NCBI GenBank assembly: GCA_032834875.1 | Contig: CP135238.1 | Coordinates: forward strand, 1,060,011-1,124,010 | Length of the DNA stretch: 64,000 nt | Direction: 5' to 3' | From: Sulfuracidifex metallicus DSM 6482 = JCM 9184 | GTDB lineage: Archaea > Thermoproteota > Thermoprotei_A > Sulfolobales > Sulfolobaceae | Part shown: positions 1 through 9,342 of the stretch, in pieces | Numbering within the stretch: position 1 is the stretch's first letter | Layout of the letters: every line of letters begins with the position of its first letter | Program-made: the position numbers and the translations under genes | The notes under the pieces: model-generated | Told to the model about the DNA's origin: nothing | Seen by the model: only the letters and a program-made list of their open reading frames with translations | The model's database searches: none

Positions 1-1
1 G

Positions 2-709
2 AAGTACTTTCCCCTACAAGTTGCAGTTCTTGTATTCACTGCGATTCCTATTCATTATTCCCAGGTTGTTGCGTCATTTTTTCTATCCATAGAGGAAATC
101 GTAGCGTTGAAGGATGTAATAGGTTACGGAAGTAGATTTCCAGTTAACCTCATGGTTCTATCCTCTCCTCCTCTGTCAATCATAGCTTGGACAACGTATC
201 CTGATTTTAACGTCTTAATTGTCCCGCTGCTTATGTACGTACTGGGGATCAATATCGGCGTTTTCAGAGCAACTATGGGAACTAGAGTGATAATGGGTAT
301 TAAACAAATACCTATCATGGCGTTGGTGCTCATGGTAGCGTTCTTCCCATATCTCTTTATGATAGTTGGAGTTCTTTACTCCCTAGCTTTGATTAACTCT
401 AAGGTAAAGTTTAACTTGTCAGCGTTAACTACCCTCTTTTCCGTGGGCCTCATTCCTTTGTTTTCCTTTCATCATGAGATTCATGCCTTCACTTTGGGGG
501 TAATGTCCCCTCTATTCTTTTCATGCATTACTTTTTCCTTAGCTAGAGAAAAATATGACAGAGTTTTCTTAATGTCTTTGCTTTCCGCCTTATCCTTTCT
601 CTTGAGATTCCTCTTTCTTTTACCTTCTGGTATACCTTGGCTGATGGCCTTGATGACTTTCCTGCTGACTATAGGAAGTCGCCTCGGACCTAAGAACGTA
701 AAAGGGTAG
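2..709 (+). CDS. Multi-pass membrane protein, 5' end beyond window
   Basis: The reading frame is open from base 2, so the TTG at 107 is probably internal and the true start lies outside the window. The visible part is almost entirely hydrophobic, with about six membrane segments separated by short loops and a basic C-terminal tail. I recognise no catalytic motif. It could be a transporter subunit or a polytopic enzyme of the cytoplasmic membrane. The stop is TAG at 707-709, followed by AT-rich sequence. Coding is convincing; function is unknown. Confidence 0.7.
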   Translation, partial: KYFPLQVAVLVFTAIPIHYSQVVASFFLSIEEIVALKDVIGYGSRFPVNLMVLSSPPLSIIAWTTYPDFNVLIVPLLMYVLGINIGVFRATMGTRVIMGIKQIPIMALVLMVAFFPYLFMIVGVLYSLALINSKVKFNLSALTTLFSVGLIPLFSFHHEIHAFTLGVMSPLFFSCITFSLAREKYDRVFLMSLLSALSFLLRFLFLLPSGIPWLMALMTFLLTIGSRLGPKNVKG

Positions 710-1167
710 TAACTTGGATAGACATGAGAAGATAAGAAAAAAGAAAATATATTATAATAATATAAATTAATTTACGTCTTCACTATGAATTTTCTTGTAG
801 ACCTTGATTGCTTGGAAAGAGAGCATGTATACAAACAACAATCCATTATCATGGTATAAATATTGCTGCAATAGAGGAAGATCGTTGAGAATATAAAGAT
901 TGAGACAATACGTGTTAATATGTACTTGAGATAACCTTTTCATCTTCCATCATCAGAGACCCTGTCCGTAAGGGCGGGGTAGTTTACTTACGATATTTAG
1001 AAGGTCTAATGTAGAAGCCATTACGACATTTTTAATATGAAGAAGAACACTTCATTTCAGAAAGAAATTCATTATTTATAAAAATTTTACTAAATTTATA
1101 TATAAATAGCTTTGCCGTTCACACAATCTTTACACATCAACTTAATTTCTCCACTCTAATTCTAGTC
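710..1167. other. Intergenic, promoter of uvdE plus IS-end-like hairpin
   Basis: This 458-bp gap holds an inverted copy of a GC-rich hairpin unit (949-1000, listed separately). A TATA-like stretch at about 1094-1106 precedes the UV endonuclease start. No convincing reading frame was seen. Confidence 0.6.
949..1000 (-). repeat. IS200/IS605-type end hairpin, solo copy
   Basis: On the minus strand this reads aactaccccgcccttacgg, then the matching ggggtctct arm and gatggaagatgaa. Near-identical units stand at 10283-10332 and just upstream of the tnpB gene at about 60090-60135. GC-rich imperfect hairpins of this kind are typical ends of IS200/IS605/IS1341-type elements. No transposase gene lies beside this copy, so it is probably a solo end or a minimal non-autonomous element. 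Confidence 0.55.
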
Positions 1168-2028
1168 GTGAAGATAGGTTACGTTTCAACTAACCGTTCC
1201 CTATGCAAAGCTGACTCCACCGTGAGGCTTGATCACTTAGAAAAGGTGAGAGAGGTATCTGAGAGAAACCTCAATTGTTTAAAACGTACACTTATCTGGA
1301 ACATGGATCATGATATTCTCTTCTTTAGGATAAGCTCCAACACGATTCCTTTCGCCTCTCATCCTAAAATGTCCCTAAATTGGAGAGATGAACTTGGAGA
1401 TCAACTGAGAAGCGTGGGAGACGTAATTATGGGAAGGATTAGAATTTCAATGCATCCGGGTCAATACGTAGTATTGAACTCCAATAGAAGGGAGGTTGTG
1501 GAGAGCTCTGTAGCGGAGCTTAAGTATCACGCAGATTTGTTGGACTCTATGGGCGTTGATGGATACATTCAAATACATGTGGGAAGTTCTCAGGGAGGCA
1601 AAAAGGAGGGGCTACGAAGGTTTCAAGAGAACTTCTATCTTTTACCTGAAAACGTGATGAAACGATTGGCTATAGAGAACGACGATAGAGTATATACGGT
1701 GAATGACTGTCTGGATTTATGGGACGTATTGCGAACTCCAGTGGTGTTTGATAACCTTCATCACGATTTGAATAATAACGGAGAATCACTCGAAGATGCG
1801 TTAAGAATGGTGAGGAATACTTGGAAAGGAAATAGGCCAATGACGGATTACAGTTCCCAAGAAAAGGGGGAGAGACCGGGCGTCCACGCATCTACTTTGT
1901 CTATTTCTCACTTTTTAGATTATGTAAAAAGGGTAGACAACGTTGATGTGATGTTGGAAATAAAGGATAAGGAGAAGAGCGCATTACGAGCTGTAGAAAT
2001 ATTAAAAGAAATAGGTAAGTTAGACTAA
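1168..2028 (+). CDS. uvdE: UV damage endonuclease UvdE
   Basis: The 286-residue protein matches the UvdE/UVDE family of TIM-barrel endonucleases, which nick DNA 5' of UV photoproducts and start alternative excision repair. Seen in the sequence: the N-terminal IGYVS strand, the metal-ligand region RISMHPGQYVVLNS (about 91-104), IQIHVG (about 133-138), a late acidic IEND strand (about 168-171) and FDNLHHD (about 194-200). The length is typical. It starts with GTG, with a TATA box about 65 bases upstream. It is monocistronic and converges on the MFS gene that follows. Confidence 0.9.
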   Translation: MKIGYVSTNRSLCKADSTVRLDHLEKVREVSERNLNCLKRTLIWNMDHDILFFRISSNTIPFASHPKMSLNWRDELGDQLRSVGDVIMGRIRISMHPGQYVVLNSNRREVVESSVAELKYHADLLDSMGVDGYIQIHVGSSQGGKKEGLRRFQENFYLLPENVMKRLAIENDDRVYTVNDCLDLWDVLRTPVVFDNLHHDLNNNGESLEDALRMVRNTWKGNRPMTDYSSQEKGERPGVHASTLSISHFLDYVKRVDNVDVMLEIKDKEKSALRAVEILKEIGKLD

Positions 2029-2104
2029 TTAAAAAATTATTTTTAGAGATATAAGGAAAAAAATTGTCTCTTTTTTATATGCATATTTATTATTTTTGTA
2101 TTCA

Positions 2105-3301
2105 TTAAGAGATTTCGCTTAAGCTTCTTCCCTTTCCAGTTTCAATCCCCTTAGTGAACCACAATATTGCTGCAATCAGTCCTATGAACCACACGCTAAA
2201 GTTAAACAGCATATACTGATAAATAGAAAGTCCTGCAGTTAGGAAGATCACTGGTATATAAGCTCCTATGGAAACAAACCTCACTATAGCGGTATAAGTT
2301 CCCCTCTTAGTAGTGGGCCACAGTTCTCCTTTTAGAGTATCCTCGGTGAGGTAACCTATGCTGGTGAATACGTTAAGTACCACCAGGAGGAACCAGAATA
2401 GAATTAAGTTTGAAGACCATAGAGGGATTGTCAAATATATAGCCGCAGTAGAGGAGGCTGTTCCAACAAAGGATATAAGGAGAATTAACTTCCTGGATAT
2501 TCTATCTGCGAAGGGAGAAATTCCAAGTCCAGCCGCGAACTCAGCTATGCTTGCAACAAGTATAATAGTAGCAGTCAATTGAGGGAAAAAGTAAGGCCCT
2601 GCAACATACGTCATTAAACCGAAGCCTATTGTGTTAGCTCCTGCCATTATTGTGGAAACGGCGAGTCTCAGCGGGATAGAGGGTAGTTTCTTATCCTTTT
2701 TAATTTCCTCAACTTTGACTTCTTCTCCCTCCTTGAAGTATTTCTTCACTTCTCTTTCAGCCCCTTCAATATCTCCCTTTTCCTCTAACCATCTGATTGA
2801 CTCTGGTATCTTTAATCTAGCGTAAGCTAGCACCAGTAGTATGACAATTGCCGTAGCCCCTATCATCAACCTCTGAAAGGACACGCTAGCATAAGCGCTG
2901 CTCAAAGCCACAGCTGCAAGGAGAAGACCTCCAAAGTTAATGAAATTGATCTCGAAGAACATGGTTTTGCTTCTGTGCCTATTTGGCATTATCTCATGGT
3001 TCATAACCATTATAGTGTTCATCTCTCCACCCGCCGCGAACAATAGCATTGCTAAGAAGAGAAGTATCAGATAATACTCGTAAGCGAAGGTTATTCCCAC
3101 TGCCCCTAGAGCGTAAAGGGACATTGTGAGGTAGAACATCCTCTTTCTACCTAACTTGTCGGAGAGGGGACCGGTGAATGCAATTCCTATTATCAACCAT
3201 AGTGGTGCCCAGGCTAGGAGCAGGCTTTCAAGAAACTTAGGCATTGGGACCCAGTTAGTTGCTATGGAGGACATTCCAAAAATATAAGCCTCTAAAGTCA
3301 T
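2105..3301 (-). CDS. MFS transporter, sugar/organic-acid type, N-terminus in doubt
   Basis: This 398-residue protein is a major facilitator with about 11 membrane segments. The signature GPLSDKLGRKR follows the second helix, and PESIRWLEEKGD precedes the central loop, as in metabolite/H+ symporters of Sulfolobales. The ATG at 3301 gives an N-terminus some 20 residues shorter than usual. The same frame continues upstream with FIAFSLG, which fits a first membrane helix, but is cut by TGA at 3326-3328. It is therefore either a recently disrupted gene or one that restarts internally. The substrate is unknown. Confidence 0.75.
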   Translation of the reverse strand: MTLEAYIFGMSSIATNWVPMPKFLESLLLAWAPLWLIIGIAFTGPLSDKLGRKRMFYLTMSLYALGAVGITFAYEYYLILLFLAMLLFAAGGEMNTIMVMNHEIMPNRHRSKTMFFEINFINFGGLLLAAVALSSAYASVSFQRLMIGATAIVILLVLAYARLKIPESIRWLEEKGDIEGAEREVKKYFKEGEEVKVEEIKKDKKLPSIPLRLAVSTIMAGANTIGFGLMTYVAGPYFFPQLTATIILVASIAEFAAGLGISPFADRISRKLILLISFVGTASSTAAIYLTIPLWSSNLILFWFLLVVLNVFTSIGYLTEDTLKGELWPTTKRGTYTAIVRFVSIGAYIPVIFLTAGLSIYQYMLFNFSVWFIGLIAAILWFTKGIETGKGRSLSEIS

Positions 3302-3542
3302 TCCCAGAGAGAACGCTATGAAGGATCAGTTATGTACAGAAGACCACTTCGCGTTTTCCAGAATTTTATATAAATTTCTTCTCATATGAGACAAAGAAAA
3401 CTATAGATATATTCAATATTTAAACTTTTCTTCGAATCAATGGTCAATTCAGTTTGAACTTCGTTTTAAAAGTAGGAATCTAATTGGAAATTCGAACAAG
3501 AGAACTCCTCACTTTATTAGTAAGAAGGAGAAAAGAGATTCC

Positions 3543-4670
3543 ATGAAGTACCTGGGGCTGAGCTGGACTGCCACATTCTTACAGTTAGCCTTAAGACTCA
3601 GCTGGGGAGTTATAGCTGTCACATTCGCATATACTCTACATTTAAACTCCGTAGAAATAGGAACGGTTCTCTTCTTGTTCTATGCTGGATATGTGGCAAG
3701 CTCAATTCCATGGGGCACACTTATTGACAAGGTTGGACCAAACAAGGTAATCACGTTGTCTGCAATTACATCTGGAGTTCTCTTGCTTCCTATTTTACTT
3801 ATTAACAACATATTTCAACTTTATGCAATTTATTTGGCTGAGGGAGTTCTCACTGCGGGACTCTTTCCGTCATCTGTAAAGATTGTTTCATCCCTTGAAA
3901 GACCGCTAACTCCTTACTTAGCCTTGTTGGAAAGCGCAGCTCCGATAGTTCTACTCGTGATCGCGTTGGCTTCAGGCATCATCATAAATTACTGGAGAGA
4001 GTTCTACGTGGTCTTGTTCATTGCTTTAATTATAACAGGACTGTCCTCACATTTGGTGAGGGTGAACGCTAGGAAGGGAAAGAACGTGAGAAGGGTCTTC
4101 AATAGAGATATGGCAAAAGTTTCCTTAATCAGGGGAGGGGAGCTTTGGGGGACTTGGGGTGCATCATCATGGCTGTTTCCTTTCCTGGTGTTGTATGATG
4201 GTATTCCCAAGAATGAGTCGGAGGTTCTGTTCGTGCTTTACGCCGTTGGTCAAGTTTTATCAATAATAATCAATAACAAGATATCAACCAGAGTAAGGGA
4301 CCTTACCTTAGTTAGAACATCATTAATAGTTTTCATTTTGTCAGTGATCTTGGTATCTTTCCTAAGGTACTTTTCATTTTTATACGGCTTAAGCTTATTG
4401 CTCGGGATATCATCGTTCCTTTACAGACCTCCGACGGACTCGGTGATAGTGAAGATGAACAAGGAGAACGCTGGAACGTCCATGGGTTTAGCGAACGCTG
4501 TTTCTCAGGTAGGATCAATGACAGCTCCTCTCATAGTAGGTCTTCTCATATCACTTGGAGATCCAACCTTTGCAATTGCGAGCTTATCCTTGGGTCCTTT
4601 AACGTCTCTCATTCTAGTCTCTACGATTAAAAGTGACGAAAATTTAGATGGGAAAGGTACGCTAAGCTGA
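3543..4670 (+). CDS. MFS transporter
   Basis: A 375-residue protein with about 12 hydrophobic segments. The loop after helix 2 carries GTLIDKVGPNK, a version of the MFS motif A (GxLaDrxGrr). The C-terminal half has the second motif-like region before the last helices. It starts with ATG at 3543 and is divergent from the preceding MFS gene, so the two share the 3302-3542 promoter region. It resembles drug or metabolite efflux carriers, but no residue fixes the substrate. Confidence 0.8.
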   Translation: MKYLGLSWTATFLQLALRLSWGVIAVTFAYTLHLNSVEIGTVLFLFYAGYVASSIPWGTLIDKVGPNKVITLSAITSGVLLLPILLINNIFQLYAIYLAEGVLTAGLFPSSVKIVSSLERPLTPYLALLESAAPIVLLVIALASGIIINYWREFYVVLFIALIITGLSSHLVRVNARKGKNVRRVFNRDMAKVSLIRGGELWGTWGASSWLFPFLVLYDGIPKNESEVLFVLYAVGQVLSIIINNKISTRVRDLTLVRTSLIVFILSVILVSFLRYFSFLYGLSLLLGISSFLYRPPTDSVIVKMNKENAGTSMGLANAVSQVGSMTAPLIVGLLISLGDPTFAIASLSLGPLTSLILVSTIKSDENLDGKGTLS

Positions 4671-5110
4671 TCTCTCCTTTTATTCTGTAGATAAGGAGGC
4701 TCCACAAATGAGAAGAAAATCGTAAAAGTAAACGTAAAGTTCACAAAGTCAACACATTAAGAAGAGATCTTTCATTACGGTTTCCACAAATATCTACATG
4801 ATCTTCATCATTATTGTTAACATGAAATGTATCTTGAAGAAATCATGATAATGAATCAAGAAGGCATAATATTTTTATAGTGAAATATTACAAATTTAAG
4901 ACTTACTTCCCATTTTTGAGATGAGAATTAGAATATATGAGTCTCACGAGATACTATCTTTTTTTGTTTGTTTATTTTTCTATTGATGTTCTATGATATT
5001 AATGTGTAGAGATAGGAGTGAACATAATAATATATATATATAATATCATCTTTCCTATCTTTTCAGTTCTCTTAAACTCTTATAAATGTGTACATACCTC
5101 ATTTGAAACC
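4671..5110. promoter_or_regulatory. Intergenic with TATA box for the DUF1874 gene
   Basis: This is a 440-bp AT-rich gap without a convincing gene. A TATA-like element (cttataaatg, about 5075-5085) lies about 26-30 bases before the ATG at 5111. That is the spacing of a leaderless archaeal transcript, and it supports 5111 rather than the longer upstream frame as the start. Confidence 0.5.
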
Positions 5111-5452
5111 ATGAGGCTATTCCTCTTAAACACGCTCATAATCCCATTTCAGGACGACGAAGCTTGTTTCAAGGTTACAAGAGTTGATGCGAAAAAAGCA
5201 TCTGATATCATCAAGGAAAACAACAACGTAATTAGCGCAGTAGGTCACGATGTAACTGCTAAACTGATGAGCAATCTTCTAGGTTACGATGTGAAGACAA
5301 ATAGATTGGAGGTCTTCTTTGAGGAAGGAGATCAGGCAATAGCATTTACCCTGAGGAAGAGGCTAAAGGAGGGTGAAGTGTTAACAACCGTCCAAGAACT
5401 TGAAAGGATAGGCTATCAACTCTTTTGGATAGTGAGAAACCCTTGTAAATAA
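5111..5452 (+). CDS. DUF1874 protein, AcrIII-1/Crn2-type ring nuclease candidate
   Basis: This 113-residue protein belongs to the DUF1874 family (viral B116/SIRV gp29, anti-CRISPR AcrIII-1, host Crn2). Known members degrade cyclic tetra-adenylate, the second messenger made by type III Cas10. Both catalytic positions of the family are visible: His46 in SAVGHDVT and Glu87 in RLKEGEVL, spaced as in the SIRV1 protein. An open frame extends 93 bases upstream, but promoter spacing and family length support the ATG at 5111. A type III-D cas operon with an intact GGDD Cas10 lies 10 kb away and a CARF-PIN gene 1.2 kb away. It could be a host off-switch or a captured viral anti-CRISPR. Confidence 0.85.
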   Translation: MRLFLLNTLIIPFQDDEACFKVTRVDAKKASDIIKENNNVISAVGHDVTAKLMSNLLGYDVKTNRLEVFFEEGDQAIAFTLRKRLKEGEVLTTVQELERIGYQLFWIVRNPCK

Positions 5453-5626
5453 CCATTCAAAGCCCTATCTAGCTTTCTTTTCATAGAAGAGGATTTTCTT
5501 ATTCGTCAACTTCATCTAGCGTGTGAGATCTTACTATAATTTTCTCCTTTTAGATCGCGATCTCCTAACTCAAGAACTTCTGCAATTGTACAGCAGTTTT
5601 AAAGATCTCTTTAAAAATTACTACCG

Positions 5627-6460
5627 ATGGAAACCCTTTCCTTGGCATCGAAGAAGGTCGTTGCTACTCTAATAAGGAGAGTGATAAACCAAGGAGAAAC
5701 CTTAACTATAAGCGAACTCTTACGCTCTTTCAAGATAAGCAGGCTTAAGCTTTTGTCCACGTTAGAAATGATGACTTCCATCGGTTTAATAGAAATTCAA
5801 GATGATCGAATTATAAGAAATGGTAAAGCTTCAGATTATAACTTGTTATTTACCTCCTTAGAAAAGAAGTGCCAATTCTCCCCTCGAGGAGATAGAGCAA
5901 TGAGGCTCACAGCAGAGTTCACACCCTTAAAGGACGGAATTAGGGAAAAGGTTCACGAGTCCAACCGGTTCGACGTGGAAAGGTTCGCCAAAGTAGTAAG
6001 GGAGAACAAGATCATAAGGAGGAACGTGATAGAAAACAGGAAAAACGGATCAGCAAAATGGGAGATGGATATTGAGAGTCCTACCCTAATAAAGCTACGA
6101 ACCGTCTTCGACCCTCCTCTTATTGTGGGGGAGTTTGTAAAGTACAGCTTCTACACTTGGGACGAAGGTATATATGCCCTCACCATGAAAGAACTACATG
6201 AGCGATATCATCTAGACTATACCATGGAGGGATTAGTGGTGGCGCAGCCAACACATCACATAAGGATTATCGCTGATCTTCCATGGAAACCTGCCACCAT
6301 TGAAGGAATGAAGGGAGGACTGAGCATGGAAAGAGGATTCAGTGAACTGGAGAAGATTAAGGAGGTGCATGATCTCCGTTATGTTAACAATAGACTCTCC
6401 TTAGAGGTGTGGAATCCCAGTATCGGAATTTATTATCTCATGTGGAGACCTCCTTCCTGA
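5627..6460 (+). CDS. Winged-helix protein with unknown C-terminal domain
   Basis: The 277-residue product begins with a winged-helix-like segment (about 1-65: TISELLRSFKISRLKLLSTL, then a short wing ending GLIEIQDDRI). The remaining 200 residues form a beta-rich domain I do not recognise. It includes FVKYSFYTWDEGIYALTMKE (about 171-190) and a repeated pattern of short hydrophobic strands (HHIRIIADLPW). It lies between the DUF1874 gene and the convergent CARF-PIN gene, so a regulator or sensor of the type III signalling group is a reasonable guess, not a demonstrated role. The start is ATG at 5627. Confidence 0.7.
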   Translation: METLSLASKKVVATLIRRVINQGETLTISELLRSFKISRLKLLSTLEMMTSIGLIEIQDDRIIRNGKASDYNLLFTSLEKKCQFSPRGDRAMRLTAEFTPLKDGIREKVHESNRFDVERFAKVVRENKIIRRNVIENRKNGSAKWEMDIESPTLIKLRTVFDPPLIVGEFVKYSFYTWDEGIYALTMKELHERYHLDYTMEGLVVAQPTHHIRIIADLPWKPATIEGMKGGLSMERGFSELEKIKEVHDLRYVNNRLSLEVWNPSIGIYYLMWRPPS

Positions 6461-6693
6461 CTTGTTTAGAAGAACGTGGAATAATATCAGGATCAATAAG
6501 AAGTGGACTGTAGAAACGGCTTCTGATTTCTTTAATGCCCTTAAGGAAGAGTCTTTCCGCTACTTTATCCCCCATCTTTGTAAACGTTTCAATCAGATAG
6601 GATTAATTGGATGTGACCATATTTCTGTCACGTTTCCTTAAAACCAAACGATACTGTCTTTTACTTTTCTTCTTCTCAGACACAATTTCTTCA

Positions 6694-8133
6694 TTAGACT
6701 TTGATCAGCTCAATATTTATTTCAATATCATCTTTTATTTCAATATCATCTTTTAACCCCATTAGCAATGAGGCAACACTCAAAAGGGAGTACATCCTTT
6801 CATGCTCCCTTTCCCTTATCTTATTGTCCAACTTAACAAACTTGACCGTTGCATACCTACTTAACGAGGAATTGCTCCACACCTTGAAAGCTCTCCTATC
6901 TCCAGTGAGAATTAGTCCATCCTTTAACAGATCCGGATCCATTTTCGGTACGGACGGATCGCAATAAGTCATCTCGGAGGGAAGCACCCTAGCTCTTAAT
7001 AATATGGCATCGTAAATTGAGTACAGCGTTTCGTAAAACGAGGATATCCTCTTCTCCTCGTAAAGTTTTGTTTCCATCTCGAAATTAACACAATAAGGTA
7101 TTGATAACCCTCTGATTTCGTAAGAGTGAATTCCGTAGTATATAAGGTTGGTATCAATTACCACGAAGTCAAAATCGTTAACTACTTCGCTCAAATCTCT
7201 CTTAGAACTTTCATTCTTGTCTCCTTCGTCGTATACCATAATCCTGTGGATTCCTGAGATATTCTCTATTATCTCTGCAACATATGATGGCTCAACTTTG
7301 AGGTCTCTTAGGTGATCCCCTAGGACGCTCTGCAGCTTCTCCTTTATTTTTTCCATATCGTTAACCTTTAGGGTAAGTGATGATCCTGAGGAAGGGGGTT
7401 TCTTGGTTTTTTCCTCCTTGTTTCCCTTCTGCGTAGACGACGCAGGAGATTTTATGGGAGGTAACGTTATCTTCAACGCGTTTACGCCTTCCTTTCTTGT
7501 ATTCATTTCATAAACTAGCTTGAACATGTTTCCTAAGAAGGTGTTCTTCTTAGACGTTTCTCCGATTCGTCCTTGAAAGTAATTGTCAAGTTTTTTCAGC
7601 CTTTGGATCTGTTGCTCTATGGGGATAATAGGACCTTGAGACTGGGTAATACTTACTGGAGGATCTACAATAACCATTTCCGTCCCCCTAGGCGTAAACG
7701 GATAATAAAAGGAGATCCAAGGACCGAAGGAGAACAAGTAATTTACAAGAAAATAGTTCTTGTCCCTGTTCTTCTGGTAAAGCAAACCCAAGGCACTGGA
7801 AACGATGCTAGCTCCAGACGTAGGTACAAGGTAAACCTTCTCGCAATCCTGAAGTAAGTTCTCAATACCATCGGCTATTTCCTCAGTGCTTTTCATGGCA
7901 GAAAACATCTCGTTTAAGTTCTTCTTCTCTACTTTAATTCCGTTCATTTCCAGCTGTTCAAACAGAGGATTTAATCTATTTATTAAGTTTTTGTTAAAAT
8001 TTGCATATAATATAAATAATATCTTAGGATCAAAGTTCTCAAACGACCTCACTATGGAAGAGAATGAACTGTTGAAGGATACGTCAGACCTATTCACTGG
8101 GATTATCACGCAATTTCGGCTTTCGGTCTCCAT
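6694..8133 (-). CDS. CARF-like-PIN nuclease, candidate cOA effector
   Basis: This 479-residue protein has an N-terminal Rossmann-like domain (about 1-160) with alternating strands and helices (KILFILYANF, then KVYLVPTSGASIV at 100-112) in the arrangement of CARF domains, which bind cyclic oligoadenylates. A low-complexity linker (about 228-255) leads to a C-terminal PIN domain: Asp327 in VIDTNLIYYG, acidic Glu352/Glu354, and Asp412 in LILTGDRRAF. PIN domains are metal-dependent RNases. CARF-PIN combinations are known as predicted type III ancillary effectors. It converges on the winged-helix gene. The extreme C-terminus contains a tandem KDDIEI repeat encoded by an 18-bp DNA duplication (about 6719-6755). 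Confidence 0.75.
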   Translation of the reverse strand: METESRNCVIIPVNRSDVSFNSSFSSIVRSFENFDPKILFILYANFNKNLINRLNPLFEQLEMNGIKVEKKNLNEMFSAMKSTEEIADGIENLLQDCEKVYLVPTSGASIVSSALGLLYQKNRDKNYFLVNYLFSFGPWISFYYPFTPRGTEMVIVDPPVSITQSQGPIIPIEQQIQRLKKLDNYFQGRIGETSKKNTFLGNMFKLVYEMNTRKEGVNALKITLPPIKSPASSTQKGNKEEKTKKPPSSGSSLTLKVNDMEKIKEKLQSVLGDHLRDLKVEPSYVAEIIENISGIHRIMVYDEGDKNESSKRDLSEVVNDFDFVVIDTNLIYYGIHSYEIRGLSIPYCVNFEMETKLYEEKRISSFYETLYSIYDAILLRARVLPSEMTYCDPSVPKMDPDLLKDGLILTGDRRAFKVWSNSSLSRYATVKFVKLDNKIREREHERMYSLLSVASLLMGLKDDIEIKDDIEINIELIKV

Positions 8134-8422
8134 AAAAGATGTATAGGCGATGCTCTATTAAAGCTAAAACTTTACCTTTAGCTCTTAAAATTATTAGATA
8201 ACTTCACTTAAAAGAGACAAATACCTAAGGTTAGTTTCTCTCACGTTTTAAAGAGAGTGAATATAACAAGAGAATAAGGTTATGAGAGAGGTTTTTCCTC
8301 CACCCCCTCCCTTTACTTACATTTGCTCTACTTTTTTCTTCAAGTTGTGGTTGAATTACATTTAGAATCTTCATCTTACATGAACCCTGATCATATTTAA
8401 GCTATGAATTTAGGATTTCGTT

Positions 8423-9133
8423 ATGTCTCTTGTAAAGCTGGAAGACAAAGGAAAATGGTCCTTAATTGTTATGAGGGGACCAAAACTCAATGCATTAAGC
8501 AGGGAAATGAGAGATGAATTGTTGTCGGCTTTAAGGTCTGCAAAGCCGGTTACAGTCCTTACCGGCGAGAGTGCATATTGTGTTGGAGCTGACGTGACAT
8601 CTCTATCAGATATTAGGAAAGAGCTGGAAGAGTCTTTCCATCCCTTATTAAGGGAGATTAGATCCGATAGAATAGTTATCTCAGTTGCAGATAAGATAGT
8701 AGCCGGTGCATGTTTAGGTATGTTTCTAGCTTCCGACGTGAGAATAGCCTCACCAGGAACAAGATTCGTTACCGGATTTCAGGGAATAGGATTGGCTCCA
8801 GATACAGGGGTTGCCCTCTTCCTGAGAGGTTACAAGGGGATGAAAATGGCGGTTTTAGGGGGCGAGTTCACCGCAGAGGAAGGAGAGAAAATGGACCTAC
8901 TAGAAGTATCTCAAGATCCCATGAAGGAAGCTGAGAGATTGGCCGAGGAAATTTCCCGTGGACCTCTGATGGCTTATTTGGCAGGTAAAAAGATGATAAA
9001 TGTTTCATTGGGTCTGGAGAACTTCTTGAGGGTGGAATTGGAGGAACAATCAAAGTTAGCTTATACAGAGGACTTCAGGGAAGGGGTATCTGCATTTAAG
9101 GAAAAGAGAAGGCTCCAGTTTAAGGGAAAGTGA
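8423..9133 (+). CDS. Enoyl-CoA hydratase/isomerase family protein
   Basis: A 236-residue crotonase-fold protein, slightly shorter than the usual 250-260. The two oxyanion-hole regions are visible: YCVGADVTSL (about 52-61) and KIVAGACLGMFLASDVRIA (about 92-110). GIGLAPDTG (about 122-130) follows, with the proline-aspartate-glycine pattern of PaaG-like isomerases rather than a catalytic Glu pair. It probably acts on an acyl-CoA in fatty-acid or aromatic degradation. It is monocistronic with ATG at 8423. The exact reaction cannot be read from the sequence. Confidence 0.8.
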   Translation: MSLVKLEDKGKWSLIVMRGPKLNALSREMRDELLSALRSAKPVTVLTGESAYCVGADVTSLSDIRKELEESFHPLLREIRSDRIVISVADKIVAGACLGMFLASDVRIASPGTRFVTGFQGIGLAPDTGVALFLRGYKGMKMAVLGGEFTAEEGEKMDLLEVSQDPMKEAERLAEEISRGPLMAYLAGKKMINVSLGLENFLRVELEEQSKLAYTEDFREGVSAFKEKRRLQFKGK

Positions 9134-9342
9134 ACTGTAAAGAGGAGAAGAAAAGGAGAGCGTACTGATTCAGCTAAACAATTAAATTAAATATAATCAC
9201 ATTCCTTCATTCAACGTTGTGAAGTAATAAGTTGGATGTTCTCAACGACGTTAATATGAAAAGGCATAGTTTTATGGAAAAAGAATCTTTCTTCCATCGC
9301 TTTGATTTCCTTAAAAAAATTTATTACATCCTCTTTTATTTT

